64,000 nucleotides of DNA from Caulobacter sp. GTDB taxonomy: Bacteria > Pseudomonadota > Alphaproteobacteria > Caulobacterales > Caulobacteraceae. Position numbers and translations under genes: made by a program. The notes beneath the pieces are model-generated. The model was not told the origin of the DNA, searched no databases, and worked only from the letters and a program-made list of their open reading frames with translations. The stretch is taken from NCBI RefSeq assembly GCF_017744445.1, contig NZ_JAGIBH010000002.1:310001-374000 (forward strand). Direction: 5' to 3'. The stretch's first letter is position 1, and each line of letters starts with the position of its first letter. Below, one piece after another: positions 16,651 to 25,773 of this stretch.

Positions 16651-18671
16651 AGCCATTCCTCCTTCGCCCGCGCCGCCTGAGCCGCGTACCAAGGCACGAG
16701 ATCGGGATTGGCGATGGTGTCACGATTGATCACCTTGGCGACCGGCCAGCCCTGGAACAGGCGCTTGACCGGCAGCTCCAGCTTCTTGCCCGAGAGCGTC
16801 CGCAAGACCCCTGGCGCTTCGATGAACTGGTCGGGGATGAAGCGCGGCGACAGGCTGGCCCGGATGGCCTCGGCCAAGCTGGACTCCATGTCGGCGTCCA
16901 GGCGGCGTCCGTCCGCGGGCGTGACGAACATCAGGAGCCGGCTGCCCCCCTGGCCGTACTCGATGTCGACGGCCAGGGTGTCGGCCACGTCTGGCAGCCG
17001 CTCGACCGCCGCGTAGAGCTCGGCCGTCCCCATGCGCAGGCCGTGGCGATTGATCGTCGCGTCGCTGCGGCCGCTGATCGAACAGCTGCCGTCCGCCTCG
17101 ATGCGCAGCCAGTCGCCGTGACGCCAGACGCCGGGCCAGACGCCGAAGTAGGACGATCGGTACTGGCTCCCGTCCGCGTCGCCCCAGAAGTACAGCGGCA
17201 TGCTGGGGAACGGTCGCGTGCAGACCAGCTCGCCAACCTCGTCGATCACCGGCTGGCCGTCCTCATTCCAGGCCTCGACGGCGGCGCCCAGATGGCGGCA
17301 TTGCAGCCGGCCGGGCGTCGCCGGCAGCTCGCGATTGCCGGTCATGAACGCCGCGGCGATGTCGGTCCCGCCGCTGATATTGCACCACCAGATATCTGGA
17401 CGCCCCAGTCGCGCGAACTGGTCGGATCCCCACGCCTGCACATCGGCGGGCAAGGGCGAACCGGTCGTGCCCAGGGCGCGGATGGCGCGAAGGCCCGCGC
17501 GCTCACCCAGCGCGACGCCCGCCTTCTGGCAGCTGCTGTAGAAGGCCGCGCCGGCGCCGAACCAAGTCACCCTGTGGCGCTCGGCGAAGTCCCACAGCGC
17601 GACCCAGCCGGGCCGCGCCTTGGACCCGCTGGGCGAGCCGTCGAACAGGCAGATCGTGGTCCCTGACAGCAACCCGCCAACCTGCTGGTTCCACATCACC
17701 CAGCCGGTCGCGCTGTACCAGTGGAAACGCTCGCCGAACGTGTTGACGGCGTAGCTCGCGCCCAGGTCCAGGTGCATGTTGCCGGCATAGGCGGTGACGA
17801 TCACGCCGCCATGCCCATGCACGATGGCCTTGGGCAGGCCCGTCGTCCCGCTGGAATAGAGGATCCAGAGCGGGTGATCGAAGGGCACCCATTCGGGCTC
17901 GAAGGCCTCGACCTCGTCGTCCCACCGCGCCATGGCCTCGGCGAGATCCAAGGCGCCGTCGATGCGCGACTGGCCATATCCGGTCTCGAGCACGAACAGC
18001 GCCGTCACGCTGGGCAGAGCGTCGCGGATGCCTAGGACGGTGTCGACGCGATCCATGGCCTTGCCGCCGTAGAAGACCCCGTCGACGACGATCAGCACCT
18101 TGGGCGACGCCTGCCTCAGACGGTCCAGCACGGCCGGCGCGCCCATGTCGGGCGAACACAGCGTCCAGATCGCGCCCAGGCTGGCGCAGGCCAGGAAGGC
18201 CGTCACCGCCTCGGGAATGTTGGGCAGATAGGCCGCGATCCGGTCGCCCGGACCCACGCCTTGACGGCGAAGCTCCAGGGCCAGGGAGGCGCTGCGCTGG
18301 CGCAGGGTCCGCCAGTCGAGCTCGATGCTCTGGCCCTGCTCGTTGTCGGCGACGATCGCCGGCTGGCCGGCCGCCGTGGCCGCCTCTAGATGGCGAAAGA
18401 CCTCGTGGACGTAGTTCACCCGCGCGCCTTCGAACCAGGCGACGCCCGGCATGGCGTCGCCCTGCACGACCGACGTGAACGGCGTGTCCGACCTTATGCC
18501 GTAGTAATCCCAGATGCTGCGCCAGAACGCCGACAGGTCTTGCGTCGACCAGCGCTGCATCGCGGCATAGTCGTCGAACCGAAGACCGCGCTCGCGCTCC
18601 AGCCATTCGCGATAGAGCCGAAGCTGCGAAACGGGCTCGCCGGGGACAGCATCACTGACGTTAGCGTGCAT
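16647..18671 (-). CDS. aacS: Acetoacetyl-CoA synthetase
   Basis: ATP-dependent AMP-forming ligase that activates acetoacetate (or a similar short 3-oxo/3-hydroxy acid) to its CoA thioester. It has 674 residues, the family's usual length. The N-terminal ACAS-type segment contains FWRSIWDYYGI, the P-loop-like motif is LYSSGTTGLPKAIVHGHGG, the adenylate region is WVMWNQQVGGLLSG, and the C-terminal hinge is GRSDATINRHGLRMGTAELY. The last region carries the catalytic Lys within VLRTLSGKKLELPVK. It is the first gene of the operon aacS, dehydrogenase, M28-like, joined by two ATGA overlaps. A candidate AraC operator lies 112-151 bp upstream of its ATG. Confidence 0.92.
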   Translation of the reverse strand: MHANVSDAVPGEPVSQLRLYREWLERERGLRFDDYAAMQRWSTQDLSAFWRSIWDYYGIRSDTPFTSVVQGDAMPGVAWFEGARVNYVHEVFRHLEAATAAGQPAIVADNEQGQSIELDWRTLRQRSASLALELRRQGVGPGDRIAAYLPNIPEAVTAFLACASLGAIWTLCSPDMGAPAVLDRLRQASPKVLIVVDGVFYGGKAMDRVDTVLGIRDALPSVTALFVLETGYGQSRIDGALDLAEAMARWDDEVEAFEPEWVPFDHPLWILYSSGTTGLPKAIVHGHGGVIVTAYAGNMHLDLGASYAVNTFGERFHWYSATGWVMWNQQVGGLLSGTTICLFDGSPSGSKARPGWVALWDFAERHRVTWFGAGAAFYSSCQKAGVALGERAGLRAIRALGTTGSPLPADVQAWGSDQFARLGRPDIWWCNISGGTDIAAAFMTGNRELPATPGRLQCRHLGAAVEAWNEDGQPVIDEVGELVCTRPFPSMPLYFWGDADGSQYRSSYFGVWPGVWRHGDWLRIEADGSCSISGRSDATINRHGLRMGTAELYAAVERLPDVADTLAVDIEYGQGGSRLLMFVTPADGRRLDADMESSLAEAIRASLSPRFIPDQFIEAPGVLRTLSGKKLELPVKRLFQGWPVAKVINRDTIANPDLVPWYAAQAARAKEEWL

Positions 18672-18761
18672 GGCGCGCGGCCGCTCTGGCGACGCCGAAA
18701 TCCTGGTTCATCCCTTCCCTCTTATCACTCCGGCGGATTGATCACGCTCGGGTGCGGGGAA

Positions 18762-18767
18762 AGTGAC
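18762..18767 (-). promoter_or_regulatory. Extra GTCACT half-site upstream of aacS
   Basis: GTCACTTTCCCC on the minus strand, 33 bp (three helical turns) downstream of the proximal half-site of the aacS operator and in the same orientation. It may be a third AraC-binding half-site close to the promoter. Confidence 0.4.
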
Positions 18768-18782
18768 AGCCGCCCACCGGAA

Positions 18783-18822
18783 GGACATGGCGGGAGTGAC
18801 AAAAGGATTTGCCGGAAGTGAC
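18783..18822 (-). promoter_or_regulatory. Candidate AraC-type operator upstream of aacS
   Basis: On the minus strand GTCACTT-N5-AAATCC-N4-GTCAC-N-C-N-CGCCATG-N-CC. It matches the site at 20020-20059 at 29 of 40 positions, with identical spacing (half-sites 22 bp apart) and orientation relative to the gene. It sits directly after the araC stop and 112 bp before the aacS ATG. Tandem direct half-sites two turns apart are typical of AraC activators. Confidence 0.65.
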
Positions 18823-18836
18823 GGAGGCCGCCGGCC

Positions 18837-19949
18837 TTACGAAATCCGCCGTTCCTTGAGCAAGGCGGTGGCGGCGGCGATCATCGCCGCATCGCCTGAA
18901 TGGGCGGCGCGATAGGCCGACGGCGCCATGCCCGCCCAGGCGAAGAAGTGCCGCGAGAAGCTGCCCGGCTCGCTGAAGCCCAAGGCGAACCCGATGGCCG
19001 TGACGGGCGTGTCGCTGGCCAGGAGGTAGGCGCTGGCCAGCTCTCCGCGCAGGCGGGTCCTGATGTCCTGGAAGCTCTCGCCTTCCAGCGCCAGGTCGTG
19101 ACGCAGGCGCCGAGGGCGGGTTCTCAGGCGCGCGGCCACGACCTCGATCGGCGCCGACCACAGGCCGGCCTTCTGCAGGTCGACCAGCACCTGCTGGGTC
19201 CGCTCGCGCCAGCTGGGCTCACCGCCCGGGGTGGCGAACCAGTCCGGCTCGCTGCCGTAATAGTCGTCGTATTCCTTGATGGAGCCGTGCACCAACCGGA
19301 CCGTCAGATCGCTGAAGTCGTAGCTGAGCGCATCGACCGGAGCCTCGTAATTCACAGGACAACCGAACAGCGCGAACCGATCAAAGCCGTTGGACTGCAC
19401 GGGGCGCGGCCCTCTCACCGACACCTCGCGCAGCGCTAGCGGGCGGCCGATCAGCCAGCTGAAGAAGTGGTAGATCCACACGAAGCGGATCCAGACCAGG
19501 ATGTCGCGGTCGACGCCCGGCACGGTGTGGTACTTGCAGATGTGCTGCAGGCCCGAGCCGTGCTCCTCGGTGATCCCCGGCCCCACGTCCGTCGACATCG
19601 CATCCGTGAACCGGATGCTGACGCGCAGGGCCTCCCCGAAGGTGGCGCAGCTCAGGAACGACAGCAGCCGCTCGGTTTCCAGCGCCATCCGGCAGCCCTG
19701 CGCCAGGAAGCCGAGATAGACGTCGTCGAGCGAGAACTGGATCTGCCGGACCAGCCTCACCAGCGCGGGTCCGTCGATGGCCGCGTCGGGATTTTCATAG
19801 ACGCGCGGATCGATCAGGGCCTGGCGCAGAATGGCGTCCGGGTCCTTCCCCTTGAGCACGGCCCCGCTCAACAAGGCGGCCACCGCTCTGCCGTCCAGGC
19901 CGTGTTCCAGTGTGCTGTCCTTCCCGTCGTGCCGGTCGCGTTCTTCCAA
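18837..19949 (-). CDS. AraC-family transcriptional regulator
   Basis: A 370-residue DNA-binding activator. The N-terminal two thirds resemble the arabinose-binding-like domain of the OruR/GbuR-type AraC regulators (PF12625). The C-terminal double HTH is at about 265-350: VAARLRTRPRRLRHDLALEGESF for the first, then TPVTAIGFALGFSEPGSFSRHFFAWAGMAPSAYR for the second, which is the classic AraC signature. It lies between its two presumed targets: aacS downstream on the same strand, and the TonB receptor operon divergent on the plus strand. Both have the same 40-bp element upstream. The inducer is probably the imported acid or its CoA ester (inference). Confidence 0.9.
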   Translation of the reverse strand: MEERDRHDGKDSTLEHGLDGRAVAALLSGAVLKGKDPDAILRQALIDPRVYENPDAAIDGPALVRLVRQIQFSLDDVYLGFLAQGCRMALETERLLSFLSCATFGEALRVSIRFTDAMSTDVGPGITEEHGSGLQHICKYHTVPGVDRDILVWIRFVWIYHFFSWLIGRPLALREVSVRGPRPVQSNGFDRFALFGCPVNYEAPVDALSYDFSDLTVRLVHGSIKEYDDYYGSEPDWFATPGGEPSWRERTQQVLVDLQKAGLWSAPIEVVAARLRTRPRRLRHDLALEGESFQDIRTRLRGELASAYLLASDTPVTAIGFALGFSEPGSFSRHFFAWAGMAPSAYRAAHSGDAAMIAAATALLKERRIS

Positions 19950-20019
19950 GCGCGCTCAGCGCTTCATGACACGGCTTGCCGCACCGTCAAGGCGCCCAAC
20001 GCCAGGGCCCGACACGCTG

Positions 20020-20059
20020 GTCACTTGTGTTAAATCCCCGCGTCACCCGCGCCATGGCC
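20020..20059 (+). promoter_or_regulatory. Candidate AraC-type operator upstream of TonB receptor operon
   Basis: GTCACTT-N5-AAATCC-N4-GTCAC-N-C-N-CGCCATG-N-CC on the plus strand, with half-sites at 20020 and 20042 (22 bp apart). It ends 115 bp before the GTG of the TonB receptor at 20175, almost the same distance as the copy upstream of aacS. It lies in the araC/TonB-receptor divergent gap, so it could also control araC. Confidence 0.65.
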
Positions 20060-20174
20060 AAGCCCCTCACCGTCCGACATCGATGAGCCAAATCACGCTC
20101 CCGCGAACAAGGGAGCCCCCGGCCTTGCCCCAAAACGCGGGCAAGACGGCGTAAGAACAAAGGGAGGGATACCC

Positions 20175-22823
20175 GTGGAAAAGTCTTCCAACGGCAAGCT
20201 GCGCCTGGCGCTATCGAGCGCGTCCTGGCTGGCGATCGCACTGACCGCGCCGGCGACGGCCTGGGCCCAGGCGTCGGACGCGTCGGATCAGGTCTCCGAG
20301 ATCGTCGTGACCGGTTCGAGCATCCGCGGCGTGCCGCCGACGGGCTCGAATCTGATCGCCGTTTCGCGCGAGGACATCCGCACCGTCGGCGCGAACACGA
20401 CGCCGGATCTGCTGGCCAGCGTGCCGCAACTGAACAGCTTCAACACCGCCCCCCGGGCCGCCAACGGCGGCGTGGGCGCCTTCGCGCCGGGCCTGCGCAG
20501 CCTGCCGGCCAGCGCGACCCTGCCGCTGATGAACGGCCATCGCCTGGTGGCCGGCGGCACCAACCAGACCAACCCCGACTTTCCGTTCCTGCCCGACCTG
20601 GCCATCGAACGCGTCGAGATCGTCGCCGACGGCGCCTCGGCGATCTATGGCTCGGACGCCGTCGCCGGCGTCGTCAACTTCATCACCCGCCAGCACTATT
20701 CGGGCGTCGACGCCTCGGTTCGTTACGGCGCGGCCGACGACTACCATACGTTCAGCGCGAGCGGCCTGGTCGGCCATGACTGGAAGAACGGCTCGATCGT
20801 CGCCGCCTACCAGTACTCGGAGAACGGCAACATCGTCGGGGGCGACCGCGACTATCGCATCGTCGACTTCCGGCCGTATGGCGGCGTCGATGCTCGCTCG
20901 ACCGTCTGCCCGTCGCCGAACGTGAAGGTCAACACCACCGCCTATGCCGTCAACTATGCCGCGCCGGGCCTGGCGGCGGGCACGACGAACTACTGCGACA
21001 ACGGCGCGGTGGCCGACCTGGTCCCCAAGTCGCGGCTGCACAGCGCCTATGTCACGGCGCATCAGGAGCTTAGCGACAGCGTCACGCTGTGGGGCGAACT
21101 GCTGTATTCGGATCGCAAGGACACCGTCCGGGCTCCGCCGCCGGCCGCGGCCGGCGCGTCGGGCGGTGTGATCCTCAACAACATCCCGGGCTTTGCGAAC
21201 CCCTTCTTCAAGGCCCCGCCCGGCACGGGCGCGACCACGGAATTCATCCAGTTCCGCACCGACAATCTCTATGGCGCCGATCACATCGACAATCGCTTCC
21301 GCGTCCGGGCCGGCAACTCGTCGGCCGGCGTCGACGCCAAGCTCACCAGCGACCTGAAGCTCAGCGTCTATGGCACCTATGACTGGGCCAAGAACGACTC
21401 GTATCTGCCGGCGATCAGCCCGGCCGCGCTCGACGCCGCGGCGGCGGGCACGACGGCCGCCACCGCGCTAGACCCGTTCGGCAACGGCACCGCGCCCGCC
21501 GTGGCCGCCAAGATCACCGACTACGCCGGCGATCTGGCCATCGACCAGCGCACCTATCTGGGCGCGGCCAAGATCGATGGCCCCCTGGCCGAGCTGCCCG
21601 GCGGCCAACTGAAGATCGCCGTCGGCGCCGAGTATCGGCACGAGACCTTCCAGCAGCGCGGGATCTATGGCGGCTCCCAGGTGCCCGAAAACCTGACCCG
21701 CAACATCGGATCGGTCTATGGCGAGCTGTACGTGCCGATCTTCGGGGCCGGCAACCCGGCGCCCCTGATGCGCAGCCTCGCGCTGTCGCTGTCGGGTCGC
21801 TACGACCACTACAGCGACTTCGGCTCGACCAAGAACCCCAAGATCGGGATCAACTGGGAGCCTGTCAGCGGGCTTACGCTGCGCAGCACCTACGGCCGCT
21901 CGTTCCGGGCTCCGGGCCTGCGCGATGTCGGGGCCACGGTCGGCGCCTACTACTTCAACGCCGCCGCCATCGCCGGCAGCACCTACCGCGACCCGACGCG
22001 CGGCTCGGCCCAGGTCGACACCGTATTCCTGCTGGGCGGCAATCGCGGCCTTCAGCCGGAAAGGGCCAGGACCTACTCGTTTGGCGCCGACCTGCGCCCG
22101 ACGGCCCTGCCCAACTTCCGCGCCAGCGTCACGGTCTACGACATCCGGTACACGAACGTGATCGGCACTCCCGGCGGCGCCATCGCCTTCACCGATCCGA
22201 CCTTCGCCTCGGTGGTCTATCGCAATCCCACCGCCACGCAGCTCAGCGGCCTGCTGGGCATCGCGGTGCCGGTCAACTTCGTGCCCGGCGCCCTTCCGGC
22301 AATCGGCAACCTGCTCGACTTCCGGCAGGGCAATTTCGGCGTGCGCAAGACCAACGGCCTGGATTTCGACATCGGCTATCGCCAGCCGACCGGCTTCGGC
22401 GCGGTCTATGCGGGCCTCGCCGGCAACTACATCTTCAAGTTCGAGACCCAGCTGTCGCCGACCGCGCCGGTCTCCGACAGCCTCAAGCTGGGCGTGCCCA
22501 AGGCGACCTTGCGCGGCACGCTCGGGGCCCAGGCGGGGCGCTTCAACGCCGTGGCGTTCGTCAACTACCGCGACGGCGTGACGAGCCAGTACGCCACGCC
22601 CACCGGCACGGCCAGCTATAGCGCCAAGAGCTACAAGACCGTCGATCTGCGCCTCTCGATGAAGCTGCCCGACACCGGCTTCGCCAAGGGGACGGACGTG
22701 GGTCTGCAAGTGAACGACCTGTTCGACCAGAAGCCGCCCTTCTTCCCGGCGACCGATGGCATCGGCGGCGCCTACAACCCGATCGGCCGCTACGTAGCGC
22801 TGAACGTGCGCAAGAGCTTCTGA
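20175..22823 (+). CDS. TonB-dependent receptor (island, second copy)
   Basis: Outer membrane active transporter of 882 residues. It starts at GTG 20175 with GGGAGGG upstream. The signal peptide ends near AWAQA, and the TonB-box region is SEIVVTGSSIRG. The plug (VEIVADGASAIYGSDAVAGVVNFI) is of the type common in Caulobacter and Xanthomonas CUT-like receptors. The barrel ends in RKSF (terminal Phe). It is followed after 2 bp by an MFS transporter and then a carboxylesterase, forming a three-gene plus-strand operon. The likely role is import of the island's substrate into the periplasm. Confidence 0.92.
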   Translation: MEKSSNGKLRLALSSASWLAIALTAPATAWAQASDASDQVSEIVVTGSSIRGVPPTGSNLIAVSREDIRTVGANTTPDLLASVPQLNSFNTAPRAANGGVGAFAPGLRSLPASATLPLMNGHRLVAGGTNQTNPDFPFLPDLAIERVEIVADGASAIYGSDAVAGVVNFITRQHYSGVDASVRYGAADDYHTFSASGLVGHDWKNGSIVAAYQYSENGNIVGGDRDYRIVDFRPYGGVDARSTVCPSPNVKVNTTAYAVNYAAPGLAAGTTNYCDNGAVADLVPKSRLHSAYVTAHQELSDSVTLWGELLYSDRKDTVRAPPPAAAGASGGVILNNIPGFANPFFKAPPGTGATTEFIQFRTDNLYGADHIDNRFRVRAGNSSAGVDAKLTSDLKLSVYGTYDWAKNDSYLPAISPAALDAAAAGTTAATALDPFGNGTAPAVAAKITDYAGDLAIDQRTYLGAAKIDGPLAELPGGQLKIAVGAEYRHETFQQRGIYGGSQVPENLTRNIGSVYGELYVPIFGAGNPAPLMRSLALSLSGRYDHYSDFGSTKNPKIGINWEPVSGLTLRSTYGRSFRAPGLRDVGATVGAYYFNAAAIAGSTYRDPTRGSAQVDTVFLLGGNRGLQPERARTYSFGADLRPTALPNFRASVTVYDIRYTNVIGTPGGAIAFTDPTFASVVYRNPTATQLSGLLGIAVPVNFVPGALPAIGNLLDFRQGNFGVRKTNGLDFDIGYRQPTGFGAVYAGLAGNYIFKFETQLSPTAPVSDSLKLGVPKATLRGTLGAQAGRFNAVAFVNYRDGVTSQYATPTGTASYSAKSYKTVDLRLSMKLPDTGFAKGTDVGLQVNDLFDQKPPFFPATDGIGGAYNPIGRYVALNVRKSF

Positions 22824-22825
22824 CC

Positions 22826-24109
22826 ATGGCCACGCCTTCCAGGCCCCCGACCAGCCCGGGCGCGCGGATCACGCTGGCGATGCTGTGCTTCGTCTATGTG
22901 CTCAACTTCCTCGACCGCCAGCTGGTCTCGATCCTGGCCAAGCCCATCCAGGACGGCCTGAAGATCACCGACGGCCAGCTGGGCATGCTCACCGGCTTCT
23001 ACTTCGCGCTGTTCTACTGCTTCATCGCCATTCCCATCGGCTGGCTGGCCGATCGCACCAGCCGGGTCCGGGTTCTCGCGCTGGCCTGCGCGGTCTGGAG
23101 CGCGGCGACGGCGGCCTGCGGCATGGTCGGAAGCTATGGCCAGCTGGTCGTGGCGCGCATGATGGTCGGCGTCGGCGAGGCCGGAGGCGTGCCGCCGTCC
23201 TACGCCATCATCTCCGACACCTTCCCGCGCGAGCGGCGCACGACGGCCATGGCCATCTTCAACCTGGGCCCGCCGCTCGGCTCGGCGCTGGGCGTGGCCT
23301 TCGGCGCGGCGCTGGCGTCCGCGTTCAGCTGGCGCATCCCCTTCTACGTCATCGGCGCGGTCGGGGTTGTCACCGCCGTGGCCGTGATCCTGATCGTCCG
23401 CGAGCCCAAGCGCGGTCAGATGGACGCCGCGACCGCCTCGGCCGCGCCGCGTCTTGGCCTGTTCGCCACGATCGCGCAGTTCTTCGGCGATCCGCTGATG
23501 ACCGTGGCGTCGCTGGCCAGCGGCGCGGGCAACTTCATCACCTACGGCCTGCTGAACTTCGCGACCCTGTTCCTGATGCGCGAGAAGGGCATGCAGCTGG
23601 CCGACGTCGCGATCTGGTACGCCCTGGTGGTCGGGATCGGCATGAGCGCGGGCATCTACGCCTCGGGCCGGATCGTCGACCGGTTCGCGGCGCGCGGCAA
23701 AGCCGCCTACGCGACGGTTCCCGCCGTCTCGCTCGTGCTCGCCCTGCCCTTCTTCCTGGGCTTCGCCTGGGCGCCGACCTGGCAGCTGTCCCTGCTGTTC
23801 CTGCTGGTCCCGATGTTCCTGAACTCGTTCTTCCTGTCGGCGACCGTCACCTTCGTGCAGGGCGAAGCGCCGCCCGAAAGACGCGTCATCTCCGGCGCGC
23901 TGCTGCTGCTGGTGATGAACCTGATCGGCCTGGGCCTGGGCCCGACCTATGTCGGCATGGCCAGCGACCACTTCCGCCCCACCTACGGCCCCCACGCCCT
24001 GCAGGCGGCCTATTTCGCGCTCGCGCCCATGTACCTGATCGGCGCGGCGCTGTTCCTGCTCCTCGCCCGCCTGATCCGCCGCCGCGAGCGCGCCTACGAA
24101 GGACACTAG
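22826..24109 (+). CDS. MFS transporter, spinster-like
   Basis: Inner-membrane transporter of 427 residues with 12 predicted membrane segments. Motifs include FVYVLNFLDRQLVSIL in the first segment (the N-F-x-D-R signature of the spinster-type/UhpC-like group), GWLADRTSRVRVL as motif A and GVGEAGGVPPSYAIISDTFP as the segment 4-5 signature. These proteins often accompany TonB receptors and esterases in Caulobacterales and sphingomonads. The gene begins 2 bp after the receptor stop and ends 2 bp before the carboxylesterase ATG, so translation is probably coupled. It probably moves the hydrolysed acid across the inner membrane (inference). Confidence 0.88.
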   Translation: MATPSRPPTSPGARITLAMLCFVYVLNFLDRQLVSILAKPIQDGLKITDGQLGMLTGFYFALFYCFIAIPIGWLADRTSRVRVLALACAVWSAATAACGMVGSYGQLVVARMMVGVGEAGGVPPSYAIISDTFPRERRTTAMAIFNLGPPLGSALGVAFGAALASAFSWRIPFYVIGAVGVVTAVAVILIVREPKRGQMDAATASAAPRLGLFATIAQFFGDPLMTVASLASGAGNFITYGLLNFATLFLMREKGMQLADVAIWYALVVGIGMSAGIYASGRIVDRFAARGKAAYATVPAVSLVLALPFFLGFAWAPTWQLSLLFLLVPMFLNSFFLSATVTFVQGEAPPERRVISGALLLLVMNLIGLGLGPTYVGMASDHFRPTYGPHALQAAYFALAPMYLIGAALFLLLARLIRRRERAYEGH

Positions 24110-24111
24110 TG

Positions 24112-25773
24112 ATGAAGCGTTTCTCGCGCGGCCTGGCCGCGACCTTGGCCGCGGTCCTTCTGGCCAGCGGCGCGACCTCGGCGTTCGCGGCCAGCGACGC
24201 TCCGGTCGTCGCGGCTCCCGCCGGCTCCGTCCAAGGCCTGCGCGAAGGGAACGCCGACGTGTTCCGGGCCATCCCCTACGCGCTTCCGCCCGTCGGCGAG
24301 CGTCGCTGGCGCCCGCCCGCGCCGATGCCGAAATGGACGGGCGTCCGCGCCGCCCAGACGATGGGCGTGGCCTGCATGCAGCCGCCGATGGGCGCTGGTC
24401 CCTATGATCGGGGCAAGGTCCCGATGTCGGAGGACTGCCTCACACTCGACGTCACCGCGCCCGCCAACGCCCGCAAGGCGCCGGTGATGGTCTGGATCCA
24501 CGGTGGCACGCTGATCTGGGGCTCCGGCCATTCGGAGATGTACGACGGCCAGGAGTTCGCCAAGCGCGGCGTCGTGCTGGTCTCGATCAACTATCGCCTG
24601 GGCGTGCTGGGCTATCTGGCCCATCCCGAGCTGAGCAAGGAGTCGTCCGAGGACACCTCCGGCAACTACGGCCTGCTCGACCAGATCCAGGCGCTGAAAT
24701 GGGTGCGCGAGAACATCGCCGCGTTCGGCGGCGATCCGGCCAACGTGACGATCTTCGGCGAGTCCGCCGGCGCGCTCAGCGTCGAGTACCTGCTCGCCTC
24801 GCCCCGGGCGCGCGGGACCTTCGACAAGGCGATCGTCGAGAGCGGCTACCTCTTCACCATGCCCGAACTGCGCGGCAAGCGCGGCGAGGAATTCGCGGCC
24901 GAGGACATCGGCCTGTGGCTGGCCGGCAAGCTGCAGGCGCCCAACCTCGCCAAGCTGCGGGCCATGGATGCGCGCCAGCTGGTCGAAGACGCTTCCAAGG
25001 CCGGTTATCCGCCTTATGGGACAATCGACGGCAAGATCCTGAAACGCCAGCTGGTCGACACCTTCGATCACGGCGAGCAGGCGCCGGTTCCGCTGATCGC
25101 CGGCTTCAACAGCGGCGAGATCCGTAGCCTCCGCTTCCTGGCCCCGCCGGTTCCCACTAGCCCCGAGGCCTATGCCGAAGGGATCAAGGCCCGCTACGGC
25201 GATCTGGCCGACGACTATCTGCGCCTCTATCCGGCGACCGGCGACCTGGCCCAGGCCGGTCTGGACAGCACGCGAGACGCCGTCTTCGGCTGGGCTTCCG
25301 AGCGTCTCGTGCGTAAGCAGGCCTCGCTGGGCCAGCCCGCATACCTCTATTATTTCAGCCACAGCTACCCCAGCGCGGATAAGGCCGGCCTGACCGGCTT
25401 CCACGCCAGCGAGGTGCCCTTCGTCTTCGGCACGATCACCAAGACGCCGCCGGCTTGGCCGGCGATCCCGGACACGGCGGGCGAGCGCGCGCTCTCCAGC
25501 GCGATGCTGGACTACTGGACCAGCTTCGCCCGCAGCGGGAAGCCGTCGTCCGGGCAGGCGCCCGTCTGGAACGCCTTCGGTTCGGCGAACGCCTTCATGA
25601 CCTTCGCCGACAGCCCCCGGGTCTCCACAGGTTTCATGCCCGGCATGTACACTCTGCACGAACAGGTGATGTGCCGCCGCCGGGTTGACGGGAGCCAATC
25701 CTGGAACTGGCGCACGGGCGCGTCCGCGCCGGTCTTGCCCTCTCCGGCGGCGTCATGCTCATCGACGCCCTAG
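24112..25773 (+). CDS. Type-B carboxylesterase
   Basis: Exported alpha/beta-hydrolase of 553 residues that hydrolyses carboxylic esters. It starts at ATG 24112 with a signal peptide (MKRFSRGLAATLAAVLLASG, then ATSAFAA). Family signatures are EDCLTLDVTAP, VWIHGGTLIWGSG (oxyanion hole) and FGGDPANVTIFGESAGALS with the nucleophile Ser. The acid is within FNSGEIRSL and the histidine in GFHASEVPFVFGT. The C-terminal 30 residues (RTGASAPVLPSPAASC and onward) look unusual for the family and may be a short extension. It is the last gene of the receptor, MFS, esterase operon. The window has no gene after it until tRNA-Val. Confidence 0.9.
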   Translation: MKRFSRGLAATLAAVLLASGATSAFAASDAPVVAAPAGSVQGLREGNADVFRAIPYALPPVGERRWRPPAPMPKWTGVRAAQTMGVACMQPPMGAGPYDRGKVPMSEDCLTLDVTAPANARKAPVMVWIHGGTLIWGSGHSEMYDGQEFAKRGVVLVSINYRLGVLGYLAHPELSKESSEDTSGNYGLLDQIQALKWVRENIAAFGGDPANVTIFGESAGALSVEYLLASPRARGTFDKAIVESGYLFTMPELRGKRGEEFAAEDIGLWLAGKLQAPNLAKLRAMDARQLVEDASKAGYPPYGTIDGKILKRQLVDTFDHGEQAPVPLIAGFNSGEIRSLRFLAPPVPTSPEAYAEGIKARYGDLADDYLRLYPATGDLAQAGLDSTRDAVFGWASERLVRKQASLGQPAYLYYFSHSYPSADKAGLTGFHASEVPFVFGTITKTPPAWPAIPDTAGERALSSAMLDYWTSFARSGKPSSGQAPVWNAFGSANAFMTFADSPRVSTGFMPGMYTLHEQVMCRRRVDGSQSWNWRTGASAPVLPSPAASCSSTP

